Source: Engelhardtia mirabilis (GTDB taxonomy: Bacteria > Planctomycetota > UBA1135 > GCA-002686595). Taken from it: DNA of 64,000 bases. Where the stretch lies: NCBI RefSeq assembly GCF_007748095.1, contig NZ_CP036287.1, positions 4,092,001-4,156,000 on the forward strand, given 5' to 3'. Position numbers and translations under genes: made by a program. Below are positions 36,391 through 45,582 of the stretch, piece after piece. The notes under the pieces are model-generated. The model did no database searches. It was not told where the DNA came from and worked only from the letters and a program-made list of their open reading frames with translations. The stretch's first letter is position 1, and every line of letters starts with the position of its first letter.

Positions 36391-37330
36391 ATGGCTCAGT
36401 ATCGCCCCTGCCGATCGACCGTCCAGCGTCCGTCGCCGAGGTCGAACGACGCCACCTCGTGGACTTCGCGGTGGTACGCGCTTGCCAAGCACCTCGATGG
36501 CCGAGGACACCACAGGCGGGCGTGGCGCCTCCGCAACTGCCGACCGCGCAAGGAAGGTGGCTTCACCTGCAAGCGTCCGCAGCTCTGCGACTACTGCCGA
36601 CTCGTGCGCACCCTGGATATCAGAAAGGACTACGCGACACGGGCGCTGAGGGGCGTGAACGAGTTCCCGTCAACTCGGCTGTTCTGGGCGACCCTTACCT
36701 TGGGCGAGGACGACTCGTTCGAGTCTCAGGCCAGCGCCTTCCTCAACATGCTGCGCTCGATGCCGAGCCGGAGCAGCTCTTGGAAGAAGGTCACGGGGAT
36801 CCTGTGGTCCCCTCGAACCCTCCAAGAGGGCGAGCCGAAGATGGCGTACCCACCTCCACTGCATCCTCGCCGTCGATCTCCTCGATGCACCGAGGCATCC
36901 CAGATCTCTGGTGCTCGCATGGACACGCGCGGTCTGGGCACACGAGCACCAAGGGAACCCCGCACCTTCCTCGAAGGCCGCTGAACGCTTCTTCCGACGC
37001 CTCGTCCTCAACCGGGACATCCGCCCGCTCCACTGCTACTCGTTGTCTGCACTCTCCACGCCTCGAATCGCTACCTACTCGACGCGCAATCTGGCCGACG
37101 ACATCGGGAAGCTGTGCGAGTACGTGGGAATGCGGAAGGACCACCGGCACGACGCAGGGCCCGCCGATTCTCGATGCGAGCCCAGGACCACGTCGACGTG
37201 GACGAAGCTCGGGTGTACCTCCGTGGCTGCACCGTGGCCTTCCGGGCCATCCCGAGGGAAGACCTCGACGCGCTCGCCGTCATCTGGAAGACTGGGAACT
37301 CGATTACAGAAGAGGAAACTCCGGGTAGAG
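36391..37330 (+). pseudogene. Decayed replication-initiator-like (Rep) gene
   Basis: ATG 36391 follows a strong AAGGAG site. The frame has a Cys-rich block CRPRKEGG ... FTCKRPQLCDYC, then DYATRALRG and TRLFWATLTLGEDD. Near 36812 (TCCCCT) one extra base shifts the frame; afterwards it reads RRWRTHLHCILAVDLLDA, where T-H-L-H-C resembles the H-x-H metal motif of rolling-circle Rep and related relaxase-like proteins, and LVLAWTRAVWAHEHQ. A third frame near 37180-37330 may hold the C-terminus. The Rep identity is an inference from these motifs; it is clearly not intact. Confidence 0.45.
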
Positions 37331-37348
37331 CGGAACGAGGGAAGCTCG

Positions 37349-39481
37349 ATGAAGATCACCAGCCTTTGCATCCTTGCCATCGGACTCGCCGGATCGGCGA
37401 GGCTCCTCCCGTCCCAACCCCAGGATGAACAGGCCAAGTCGAGTGCCACGGTCGAGGGAGTCTTCGTCGATCAAGACGGAGCCCCGCTCGAAGGCGTTCA
37501 TGTCCTCAACCGCATCTGGCCCGGGGCGGAGTCCTCGACCGAGAGTGATGGGGACGGGCACTTCGAGATCCTGCTCGAATGGGATGGCAACAAAGACGGG
37601 ACCTGGTACGAGGGCTACGCCCGGAAGGAGGGTCGCGCGATGCTCAAGTTCCGCGCCGATCTTCGTGCGGGACAGGAGTTCGACTTCGGGCGACTGACGC
37701 TGACCCCCGGCGGAGTTCTCTCCGGCGAGGTCCTCGACGCTTCGGGAGCCCCCTTGTCGGGGGCCATGCTTCTCGTCGTGGATGCGGCCCAGCAAGCCTC
37801 GGCCCCCGAAGGCGCACAAGCGGACGGTCCACCTTGGGAGCAGGTCATCGACCGGGGCAGCACCGACGCATCGGGCGCCTACGAGATCATCGGTGTCCCA
37901 CCGGGCACCTGGTTCATCGTGGCGAAGCACGAGAGCACCTGGTGGCTTTGGAGCGAGCCGATCAGGCTGGAGGCGGGGAAGAGGGCAACAGCATCCCCCT
38001 TCCACCTGGAGTCCCTCCCCGCGGAGTATCAGATCCAAGGCCGGGTCGTGGATCCCGGCGACAAGCCGGTCGCCAACGCGCAGGTCGCCACTTCGGTCCT
38101 CTCCCCTGACGGGCGCTTCATGATGCAGACGACGGCTCGTACGGATGAGTCGGGCCAGTTCGTCCTGTTCTTCTCTCGGCTGCCCAGCGGGACGGTGGAC
38201 CTTCGCGTCCAACCGGAGGGAGACGAACTGGATGACGGTTCGCTCTTGGATGTGTCGCCTGGAGCGCGCGACCTAGTCGTACACCTGGGAGGAACGAAGG
38301 TCCTTCGGCTCCACGTCGTGGACGACACGGGCCGACCCGTGGAGCGCTACGGATGGGGGCTTTCGATCGACAAGCCGGGCAGCTTCGTCATGACCGGGTC
38401 TGCTCCCGCGTTCCATGAGGGCGGCTACGCGACCCTGCGCGTCCCCGAGCACCCTTTCGAGCTGGAGATCCGCTCTGACGCCCACGACCGCAAGGAAATC
38501 GGCGCGTTCACGCCCGATGCCTTGCCGAAGGTCTTGGAGATCACCCTCACGTCCTCGCAGGCGATCTCCGGCTACGTCACCTTCCAGGGCCGTCCTGTCC
38601 CGGACGTTTTCGTCGAACTGGTTCAGCGAACGCCCAACTACCTCGACGGCGTCGTCGAGGGCCACTGGAACGGACTGTACTACGGCCTCGAGAGTTCCAC
38701 GACGCACACCGACCAGAGCGGACGCTTCCGCATCCCCAACGACTTCCCCCACATCACCTACTACGCGCGGGCGTGGGCGGACGGGTACGCGGAGGGAACG
38801 TCCGGTCCCGTCAAGGTCGGGGCGACAGGGGTCCACGTCGAACTGGGGGTTGGCGGCGAGATTGCCGGAGTCGTGAGCGTGCCTCGCGGATTACCGCCAG
38901 GTGGCATCGAGCTGGAGTTCTACCGGGAGGAGATCAAGGCGAGCAGCATCAACACCTCCGTCGGCAAGATCCTTCGAACGATAACCGACGACGACGGGTC
39001 GTATTCGCAGCCCCACCTGGATCCTGGAACGTGGCTGGTCAGAGTCCACCCCTCCGGGACGTTGCTCTCTGACCTGGGCTGGTCCGAGGCCAAGGTCGAG
39101 GCGGAGTCCCATCCGTACGTCGTGACGGTCCAGGACCAAGACACCACCTACTTCGACATCGCACTCGGAAGGGACGAGCCTTGCATCCTCGAAGGACGCA
39201 TCTCGGTCGGGGACAAGATCCGGGAGGGCTACAGCGAGTTGCTCCTCGAAGGTCCCTTCGCGCTCGATCTCGATTTCTCCGGCGTAGACGAGCATGGACG
39301 CTTCCGGCTAGTGGCACGGTCATCCGGGAAGTACCGCCTGGTCATCAACGCCGGACCCGGACACCACCAGTACAAGACGATCACCGACCTCGTCGAGCTT
39401 GTCCCCGGCACCAACGCATGGGAACGCGACCTGCCCGTTGACCAGTGGACGGGGGAAGGCATCCGCCTCGACGCCCACTGA
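37349..39481 (+). CDS. Large secreted protein with carboxypeptidase-regulatory-like repeats
   Basis: A 710-residue protein with signal peptide (residues 1-22). ATG 37349 follows GAGGGAAG. It contains at least five repeats of a CarboxypepD_reg/Big-like beta domain, each of the type VEGVFVDQDGAPLEGVHV, LSGEVLDASGAPLSGAML, IQGRVVDPGDKPVANAQV, followed by T-D-x-x-G-x-[FY] strands. Such domains occur in surface or outer-membrane assemblies. It is the only intact gene of the integrated element; stop at 39481, three bases before the next start. Its role is unknown; cargo of the element is likely. Confidence 0.8.
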   Translation: MKITSLCILAIGLAGSARLLPSQPQDEQAKSSATVEGVFVDQDGAPLEGVHVLNRIWPGAESSTESDGDGHFEILLEWDGNKDGTWYEGYARKEGRAMLKFRADLRAGQEFDFGRLTLTPGGVLSGEVLDASGAPLSGAMLLVVDAAQQASAPEGAQADGPPWEQVIDRGSTDASGAYEIIGVPPGTWFIVAKHESTWWLWSEPIRLEAGKRATASPFHLESLPAEYQIQGRVVDPGDKPVANAQVATSVLSPDGRFMMQTTARTDESGQFVLFFSRLPSGTVDLRVQPEGDELDDGSLLDVSPGARDLVVHLGGTKVLRLHVVDDTGRPVERYGWGLSIDKPGSFVMTGSAPAFHEGGYATLRVPEHPFELEIRSDAHDRKEIGAFTPDALPKVLEITLTSSQAISGYVTFQGRPVPDVFVELVQRTPNYLDGVVEGHWNGLYYGLESSTTHTDQSGRFRIPNDFPHITYYARAWADGYAEGTSGPVKVGATGVHVELGVGGEIAGVVSVPRGLPPGGIELEFYREEIKASSINTSVGKILRTITDDDGSYSQPHLDPGTWLVRVHPSGTLLSDLGWSEAKVEAESHPYVVTVQDQDTTYFDIALGRDEPCILEGRISVGDKIREGYSELLLEGPFALDLDFSGVDEHGRFRLVARSSGKYRLVINAGPGHHQYKTITDLVELVPGTNAWERDLPVDQWTGEGIRLDAH

Positions 39482-39484
39482 GCC

Positions 39485-39628
39485 ATGACGGGGGAGAACG
39501 CGCTCCATGTGCTCCAGCTCGACGACCGCCTGACGATCCGCCTGACTGCCGCCGAGAAGCACCTCATCAAGTTCCTTGCCGGTCAGGCGGGGATGTCCAC
39601 GGGGCGCTACGTGGTGATGGCAGAGGGA
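39485..39628 (+). pseudogene. N-terminal fragment of a mobilisation-like (RHH) protein
   Basis: ATG 39485, three bases after the previous stop, gives DRLTIRLTAAEKHLIKFLA and GQAGMSTGRYVVMAEG, like the ribbon-helix-helix start of MobC-type mobilisation proteins. From about 39625 the sequence changes to a serine-recombinase fragment in another frame, so only the first 48 residues belong to this family. The open frame continues to 39835 without meaning. Confidence 0.5.
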
Positions 39629-40025
39629 GTACGTGTACTACCGCTGCGCTCGGTTCAACGCTCCGGGTCACCCCAGAGTTCGCGTGTTGGAGGCGGCCTT
39701 GGACGCGCAGGTCCTCGCGCTGTTCGACACGCTCCGCGTGGAGGACAACGGAGGTTCGAGCCTGATTCGTGGGGGCTCTCCAAGCGCGCACGTGGAAGGC
39801 ACAGGAACGGTCGGCTCGTCACCTCGGCCGCCTGAACTCGCGCGTCGCACGCGTGCGGAGCATGCGAGACGAACTCCTCAATGGCCGCCTGGCGCGTGAG
39901 TTCGACGAGGAGACCATCGCTCGCAAGGACACCTAGCTGCGCTACGAGGAGGCCAGGCTCAAGGACCAGATCGACACGATCGACAACCACCGCACCGACG
40001 AGACGAGCTTGATCGTCGAGACGTT
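39626..40025 (+). pseudogene. C-terminal fragment of a large serine recombinase
   Basis: The frame reads EYVYYRCARF, the zinc-ribbon domain start of large serine recombinases, then RVLEAALDAQVLALFDTLRVED. A one-base shift near 39752 leads to LNSRVARVRSMRDELLNG, EFDEETIARKDT, TAG at 39934, then LRYEEARLKDQIDTID, the usual coiled-coil end. It breaks off exactly at the right repeat (40026). The catalytic N-terminal domain is absent. This was probably the element's integrase, now a fragment. Confidence 0.72.
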
Positions 40026-40091
40026 TTCGCCGTCGGCAAGCCCGTCGACGACGAGCGCCTGACCGACCGGCCCGCGTATCCGGCGCCTTGA
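40026..40091 (+). repeat. Right copy of 66-bp direct repeat (attR-like)
   Basis: Copy of 34533-34598 with one mismatch. It repeats the end of the sagB-like gene including its stop, here out of context, directly after the recombinase fragment. The 5,493 bases from 34599 to 40091 are the presumed element. Confidence 0.85.
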
Positions 40092-40408
40092 GGGCGGCCG
40101 GTCTCAGTACTGGATGAGTTGCACGGGTCAAGATCGCTGAACGCGTGCTCGTCAACTGCGGCAAGAAGTCGGGCAGGAGCGAAGGATGAGCGCCCCCCTC
40201 GGGCCTGCGGCAACCGCGGCCCTGCGTACGGGCACCCTCGCGATCGACAGTTGCTTCGAGCAGGTCCGCTACGGAGCGTCCAGCCCCGGAACGAGCGACC
40301 GGTGCTGTCCCCGTGAACATGTCTCGAGTGCCTGGTCACTGGGCACCTGTACCGCGGGCGCGCAGCGGCCCGCACTAGACCGATGGGCCCCGCCGTCTCT
40401 GGCCAGCC
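40092..40408. other. Intergenic region after the integrated element
   Basis: About 317 bases without a convincing gene. A short frame near 40130-40188 reads KIAERVLVNCGKKSGRSEG but has no family. No promoter or terminator was seen. Confidence 0.4.
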
Positions 40409-41161
40409 ATGCGAACGACCATCCTCGGCCTGCTTCTCCTCGCCTCCTGCGCCGCCTGGCACTACGACGTCGATCAAGCGGCAAGCCCCTTGGCCACCGA
40501 CCAGCGGCCCGCCGGTGTCGTTCCGACGGTGCAACACTAGGGCGGGATGCGGACGGTCCTGCGGGAGGGGCGCACCGAAGGCCGCGTCGACCTCATCGAC
40601 GTCGTTGGTCCGACGACCGTCGCGGTCGGGGCCCTGGAGGGTCTGGTCGGGGAGATCAGGGTCCTGTGCGGCGTCGCCCACCTCGCCCAGGCCCAGGACT
40701 CCGCATCGGTAGACGGCCTGCTGGTCCGCAGCGCTGTCGATGGCGACCGAGCAGCACTTCTGATCGCCGCCGCCGTCGCGGATTGGAGTGAGCACAAGAT
40801 CGGTTCGGTCATGAGCCTTGCCGAGCTCGAGTAGCGGATCGCGTCCGTCGCCGCCGATCAGTCCATCGACTCCAACCCCTTTCCCTTCCGGGTCGAGGGC
40901 ACCGCGAGCCAGCTCGAGTTCCATGTCCTCGACCACTCCAGCCCGATCGCCCGCCCCGACGGACCTGCCCCATGGCGCCTCTCCGGCGAGGACGAGAGGG
41001 TCGTCCTGGTCGGGTTCTACGCGCGGGATGCCGGCGGCGTCCTGAGCCACCACGGGCAGACGACGCACACCCACGCGATCGTCGAGCGTAGTTGGGCTTC
41101 AGGGCACCTGGACCAGGTGTACTCCACGGGCGGCGCCACGCACTTCTTCCCGTTTCGCTGA
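40409..41161 (+). pseudogene. Acetolactate-decarboxylase-like lipoprotein gene with two in-frame amber codons
   Basis: One frame, 250 codons, runs from ATG 40409 to TGA 41159-41161 and is interrupted only by TAG at 40538-40540 and 40832-40834, with no frameshift. It has a lipobox (LLLLASC), then GRVDLIDVVGPTTVAVGALE, FPFRVEGTASQLEFHV, and SHHGQTTHTHAIVE with GHLD. The H-x-H-x10-H spacing fits the zinc site of acetolactate decarboxylase, which makes acetoin. The reading frame is coherent over its whole length, so the stops appear recent. The functional product would require readthrough. Confidence 0.7.
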
Positions 41162-41234
41162 GCTGGGGTCGCCGATGCTTGCAAGTGGCGCGGGCCGGCG
41201 CGGAATCATTCCCAGCCGGCCCGCCGACGATCCC

Positions 41235-43440
41235 TCAGGGCTGCCCGACCAGGATGTCGAGTCCGTTGGTGAGCCGGATGCCCGCAGTCGGCGTCAACGC
41301 AGCCCCCTGGCAGGTCAAGTATGCCCCGACGAGGGTGCAGGTGTCGGGCAGGCCCACGGCGAACGGTGCGCCCGGCGCGGTCGCCGACAGGAGCACAAAG
41401 GGTCCGCCGAGATCGCACAGCAGGGTCCCCTCGACTCCCAACGGGAGGTTGGCGGGGATCGCACCCACCAACAGGAAGTCGGCCACGGCGCCCGGCTCGA
41501 ACGTCGAGTGGTCGATCGAGGGTGACCAGATCGAGCCGACCACGGGCTCGGCGCCCGTCGTCGGTTGGAGCGCGGCGGGGTTGGCCGGCAGCCCGCTGCG
41601 GACAACCTGCACTGGCTGGACGGCCTGGTTCCCGCAGCCGTCGATGGAGAAGACCACGTCGCTCCCGTCGGAGCTCGCTTGAACGCGTCGGTCGCGCGCG
41701 ATCACGCGCACCCGCACGTCGGCGATGCCGTCACTGGACGAGAGGCGCCAGTCGTAGGCGAACTGGGTCGCGGGGAGATCGTCGATCAGCCAATGCCAGG
41801 TGCGCCCGCCGTCGTAGGAGGCCTGGAGGTCGAAGCCGCGCAGGGCCTCGTCGTCGGAGACCGTCCAGGTGACCGCGACGATGCCGCCGGAGTGATAGGC
41901 ATCCCCCGCCGACGGCGAGGTCATTGCAACCATCGGCGGCGCGTCACCGATCCATGGGTGCGGGCGCAGCTCGAAGTTATCGCTGAAGTACCAGCGGTCC
42001 TCGCCGGCGCAGAACAGGGCGTAGCGCGCCAGGTCCGTGCTCGCGGCCGGCACGCGGTCGGAGAACATCGGCTGCTCCAAGCCGTAGCCGAGGTCGACGA
42101 AGGTCCCGAGGTCCTCGAGCTGCAGGTACAGGTTGCCCCAGACGCCACCCCACGCCAACGAGTACGGCTGGCCCACGGTGACGCCCGAGGAAAGGTCCGT
42201 CTCGAAGGCGAAGGGCTGCTCCCCGTACTCCGCGTCGAAAAAGAGCACGTCGCTCCAGCCCTCCTGACCGGCGTCGTCGACGGCCACGATGCGGAACGCC
42301 GACGGGTTGATGTTGGAGGACGGCACGGGATCGGGGATCGTGACCTCGAACGACCGCGCGAGCCCGGAGATCCCCTCGACGATCGGCGCGAGGCCCGGAT
42401 TGTCGCCGTGCGCCGAGTACTCGATGCGATGGGACACGATCTCACCGTCGTCCTCGACCGTCCAGCGCAGGTGCAGCTTGCTACCCGGCTCCAGCGAGCT
42501 GGTGATGCGCGGCACCCGCACGACGGGCGGGTGGTCGTCGAAGTCGGGCGGCGTCGCGAGGAAGCGCAACACCCCGACCGGTCCCTCGACCAGATCCCCG
42601 GAGCCGCCGGGGTTCGAAGGGTGCTGGGGCCCGTCGGCGCCGCCCCAGTAGGCGCCCTGGGCCTCGTCCTCGACCGGCTCGCCGCTCAGCACCTCGCTCT
42701 GGACGGCGATGCCGTTGCCCTCGAACCAGTTGGGGTTGGGATCCGCCTCCAGGTGGGCGCTGCCGAGGCCGGTGGCGCGCGCCCCGATGGCGTTGTCGAG
42801 GATGCGGGTCTTGCCCACCTCCAAGGTCCCGAACTGCGCCGCGGTCGCGCCGAAGTCGTTCTGCTCCAGGAGACAGCTCTCGAGCCGCACGTAGGAGTCC
42901 GACGCGACCACGCCGATCTCGGCCCCGCGAACGATGCAGTGCTCGAGCTTCGGTCGGCGGTCGTTGCCCTTGTAGCGGATGCCGGCCCAGGGCTGAGCGG
43001 GGTCGGCGGCCTCGAGCACGATCGGCGCGTCGGGTGTTCCCAGGGCATTGAAGCGCGAATGAAAGGAGGCCAACGCCTCGGCGGACGGTTCGAAGAGGAT
43101 CCGCGTTCCAGGCTCGACCTCGACGATGCCGGACAGATCGCCGTCGCCGAACGCGCTGCCCTCCCGCCACAGGTAGGGCACGTCGAGGGCCCCCAGGTCG
43201 ATCACGCCGCGCGCGATGTTGTCGAGGAACTCGGCGACGTTCTGCTGGTTCCCCGACGTCGGGACGACGCTGCCGGGCAGTAGCCCACCGCCGCGCAGGG
43301 TCAACGGAACCGGATTGCCCGCGATCGAGTTGTTCGGGCCGAGCATGTGGTTCGAGCCGAACAACGAGATCGGTCCCTGTCCGTAGTCGGTCTCGCCCGG
43401 TTGGTAGTCCGTGACGTAGTCGATGGCCACCACGCCGTGC
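41235..43440 (-). pseudogene. 5'-truncated secreted beta-helix/Ig-like protein
   Basis: About 735 residues can be read from 43440 down to TGA at 41235. Residues near the start have parallel beta-helix character (LEHCIVRGAEIGVVASDS, FGTLEVGKTRILDNAIG), followed by Ig/fibronectin-like domains (VVRVPRITSSLEPGSKL, MTSPSAGDAYHSGGIVAVTW) and a C-terminal module (GSIWSPSIDHSTFEPGA ... GIRLTNGLDILVG), which I associate with secreted planctomycete proteins. No signal peptide or start is found; upstream the frame runs antisense through a TPR fragment. The true 5' end is lost. Confidence 0.65.
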
Positions 43441-43457
43441 TGTTGGGCGGCATCGGC

Positions 43458-43889
43458 GACCTGCAGACCGCCGCGGACGAGTTGGCTACCGCCGTCGCTG
43501 AGGGCGAGAAGAGCCTGGGACCTGGTCACCCCCACCTGGCTGGCCTGCTCGACAACCTGGCCGCCGTACGCCTCGCCGCCGGCGACGCACGGGGCGCCGA
43601 ACAGGCCAGCCGCGCATGCTTCGAGGTCCGCCAGCAGCTCCACCCCAAGGGCCACTTCCTGCGCGCCCGGTCGGCGGCGCGAATCGGCCTGGCGCTCCAG
43701 GCCCAGGGCCTCGAATCCCAGGCCCTGCCCTGGCTGGAGCTGGGCGAGGTCGGCTACGCGCTCCAACTCGAAGTCGGAGACCCCCGACGAGCGGAGTTCG
43801 AGCGGGCCCTGGCGAGCTGCCGCGAGGCGCTCGGATCGGGCGAGCCCCGGCCCTCTTCTGCGAGCGAAGGCCATGCGTCCGATGGGTAG
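43458..43889 (+). pseudogene. C-terminal TPR fragment
   Basis: This frame reads SLGPGHPHLAGLLDNLAAV, RLAAGDARGAEQASRACFEV and a third repeat, the tetratricopeptide ends seen in planctomycete Ser/Thr kinases with TPR tails, then stops at 43887-43889. No start or kinase domain precedes it; upstream is the reversed beta-helix gene. It is a fragment left by a rearrangement around 43440-43460. Confidence 0.6.
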
Positions 43890-43996
43890 TTGGCTGCCAA
43901 CAGGTGGGTCCAGCGAGCGCTCGGACCGATGGCCCCCGCAGCATGGCTGCGGCCCAGACCCCGAGGTGCACCGGTAGCAGTGCCGATGCGACTCGG

Positions 43997-44230
43997 ATGA
44001 CGGCACGATCGACTCTCGAGCTTCGCGATCTCCGAGCGACCTCGAAACTCGGAGACCCGCTCGATCTCGCCCCGGCGAACGCGCCTGAGGACTACTACCT
44101 CGAAGGGTGGTCCCGCCATGAACGCTCAATCACCTCGATGGTCTGGATCTTCATCCTCGGCGAGCCCGTCCGCTGCGTGTGGTTCGACGAGGACGGGAAG
44201 CTCGCGGACTGGTTCGTCGGCGGCTCGTGA
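43997..44230 (+). CDS. Small hypothetical protein, 77 residues
   Basis: The start ATG 43997 and stop 44228-44230 give a protein with YYLEGWSRHERSITSMVWIF and VWFDEDGKLADWFVGGS. The pattern of charged and aromatic residues looks protein-like. No family is recognised and no clear ribosome binding site is seen. Confidence 0.45.
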   Translation: MTARSTLELRDLRATSKLGDPLDLAPANAPEDYYLEGWSRHERSITSMVWIFILGEPVRCVWFDEDGKLADWFVGGS

Positions 44231-44467
44231 TCAGCGCGGCCGTGTCCTCGGATCCCCTCACTGGCTACCCCCGGGCAATCAGGAACCCGACGCGCGTGGT
44301 CTCGAATGTGGCCACGGGGGCCGCCGCCACCGCTCTACGGGAACTGACTTCGCACGCCGGCCGAGGCAAGGAGGCCACCCACCGGCGACACGGGCGACCT
44401 ATAGTTGCAGGCGCGGCTCCCAGTGGCTGCGTGCCGCTGCCAGCCCCGCCAGCGGCCCCAATCGGAC

Positions 44468-45235
44468 ATGGACCAGCCCAAAGCGCCCAGCCGCCTCCAC
44501 CTGTGGAGGTTCGTCCGAGGGGACGAACCGTCGCCGGCGTTCGAGCAATGGGCCTACCAGGACCCGACCCTGCAGACGCAACTCGGAGCCGACCTACACC
44601 TGGCGTTGATCTCGACGGACTTCTATGACGCGGAGGCCGTCTGGTCGCTGCGCGAGCGGCTGGGCTCCTACCTGCGCTCGTTGCCCGGGCCCCGCTGCCG
44701 CTGCGTGCGCCTGCGCGACCGGGACATCGTGGACATGGGCTCGTTCAACGCTCCCGCACCGGTGTTCGAGCAGGACCGTGAGTGGTCCCACGAGGACGTG
44801 ATGGACACGCTCGCAGAAGTGCGACGGCGCGGTGAGCCGCGTTGGTGGCTGTGGGCCGCACGCTGTACCGCCTGCGACCAGGCATGGCTCGTCGGCTCCG
44901 AGGAGCGCCAGAACGACCTCTACTGCTTGCGACGCCTGGACGAGAAGGAGCTTCGCGCCATCGAGGATGAGGACCGCTGGCCGCAGGACTTCGACAGCTA
45001 CGAGCGTCTGCTCCATCTCGGCAGAGAGGCGGGACGAAGGGTCCGATTCGCCGATCCGCTCGACTCGTCCTTGGATTGCACGATGGCCGACCTCGCGCGT
45101 GCGAGGCCAGGGATCAAGGTCGGTGAGCTGGCGAGTCTCCTGAACCTCGACATCGACTTGGCCGCCGAACTGGCGCGACGCGCCGAGCGGCAAGGCGGCG
45201 TGACCATCTCGTTCGACGAGCAATCTTCCGGGTGA
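44468..45235 (+). CDS. Hypothetical protein, 255 residues
   Basis: ATG 44468 opens a protein with LHLWRFVRGDEPSPAFEQW, LALISTDFYDAEAVWSLRERL, then a zinc-like pair C-x-x-C in ARCTACDQAWLVGSEERQNDLYCLRRL. The second half is acidic and helical, ending with a possible DNA-binding-like segment (IKVGELASLLNLDIDLA). It is cytoplasmic, with no signal. I do not recognise a family; a resemblance to SMI1/SUKH-adjacent hypothetical proteins is possible but unproven. Confidence 0.6.
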   Translation: MDQPKAPSRLHLWRFVRGDEPSPAFEQWAYQDPTLQTQLGADLHLALISTDFYDAEAVWSLRERLGSYLRSLPGPRCRCVRLRDRDIVDMGSFNAPAPVFEQDREWSHEDVMDTLAEVRRRGEPRWWLWAARCTACDQAWLVGSEERQNDLYCLRRLDEKELRAIEDEDRWPQDFDSYERLLHLGREAGRRVRFADPLDSSLDCTMADLARARPGIKVGELASLLNLDIDLAAELARRAERQGGVTISFDEQSSG

Positions 45236-45582
45236 ACGCGAAGCGATGCGCTCGGTCGTGTAGCGGGCACCGGACGCACGCGGCCCCCCCGGCAACAACG
45301 ACACTTGCAGAGCCTGCTTCGGCAGCAGGCGACGGCAGCCAGCTCCCTGATCCACCCTCCGCTGGTGGGGTTGACGCACCGTCGTTGGACGACGGCGAGT
45401 CGTCCGGAACGGCACTCGCTCGAGCCCGGCAGGCAGGAGATAGTGGAGGCAAGGTGGCAGGGTTACACCTCTCTGCTCACGGTGTCCGTAACCCAGAGCT
45501 CGATAGCGGGGAGCTGACCCTCACACCGGCCTGATCGAATGACCGACCACACGAAGCCGTTGCATAGCAGCACGGCCCCCCC
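45236..45582. other. Intergenic region before the quinone-oxidoreductase-like gene
   Basis: About 347 bases. Short open frames on both strands have no domain. Nothing specific was recognised. Confidence 0.4.

Noticed and set aside
40409..40834. Genome-wide amber recoding
   Set aside because: frr, pabC, the GGDEF gene and the membrane protein at 51061 all end with TAG followed by unrelated sequence, so TAG works as a stop.
41565..43283. Long plus-strand open frame antisense to the beta-helix protein
   Set aside because: Composition and lack of domains mark it as a shadow; the minus strand has clear secreted-protein domains.
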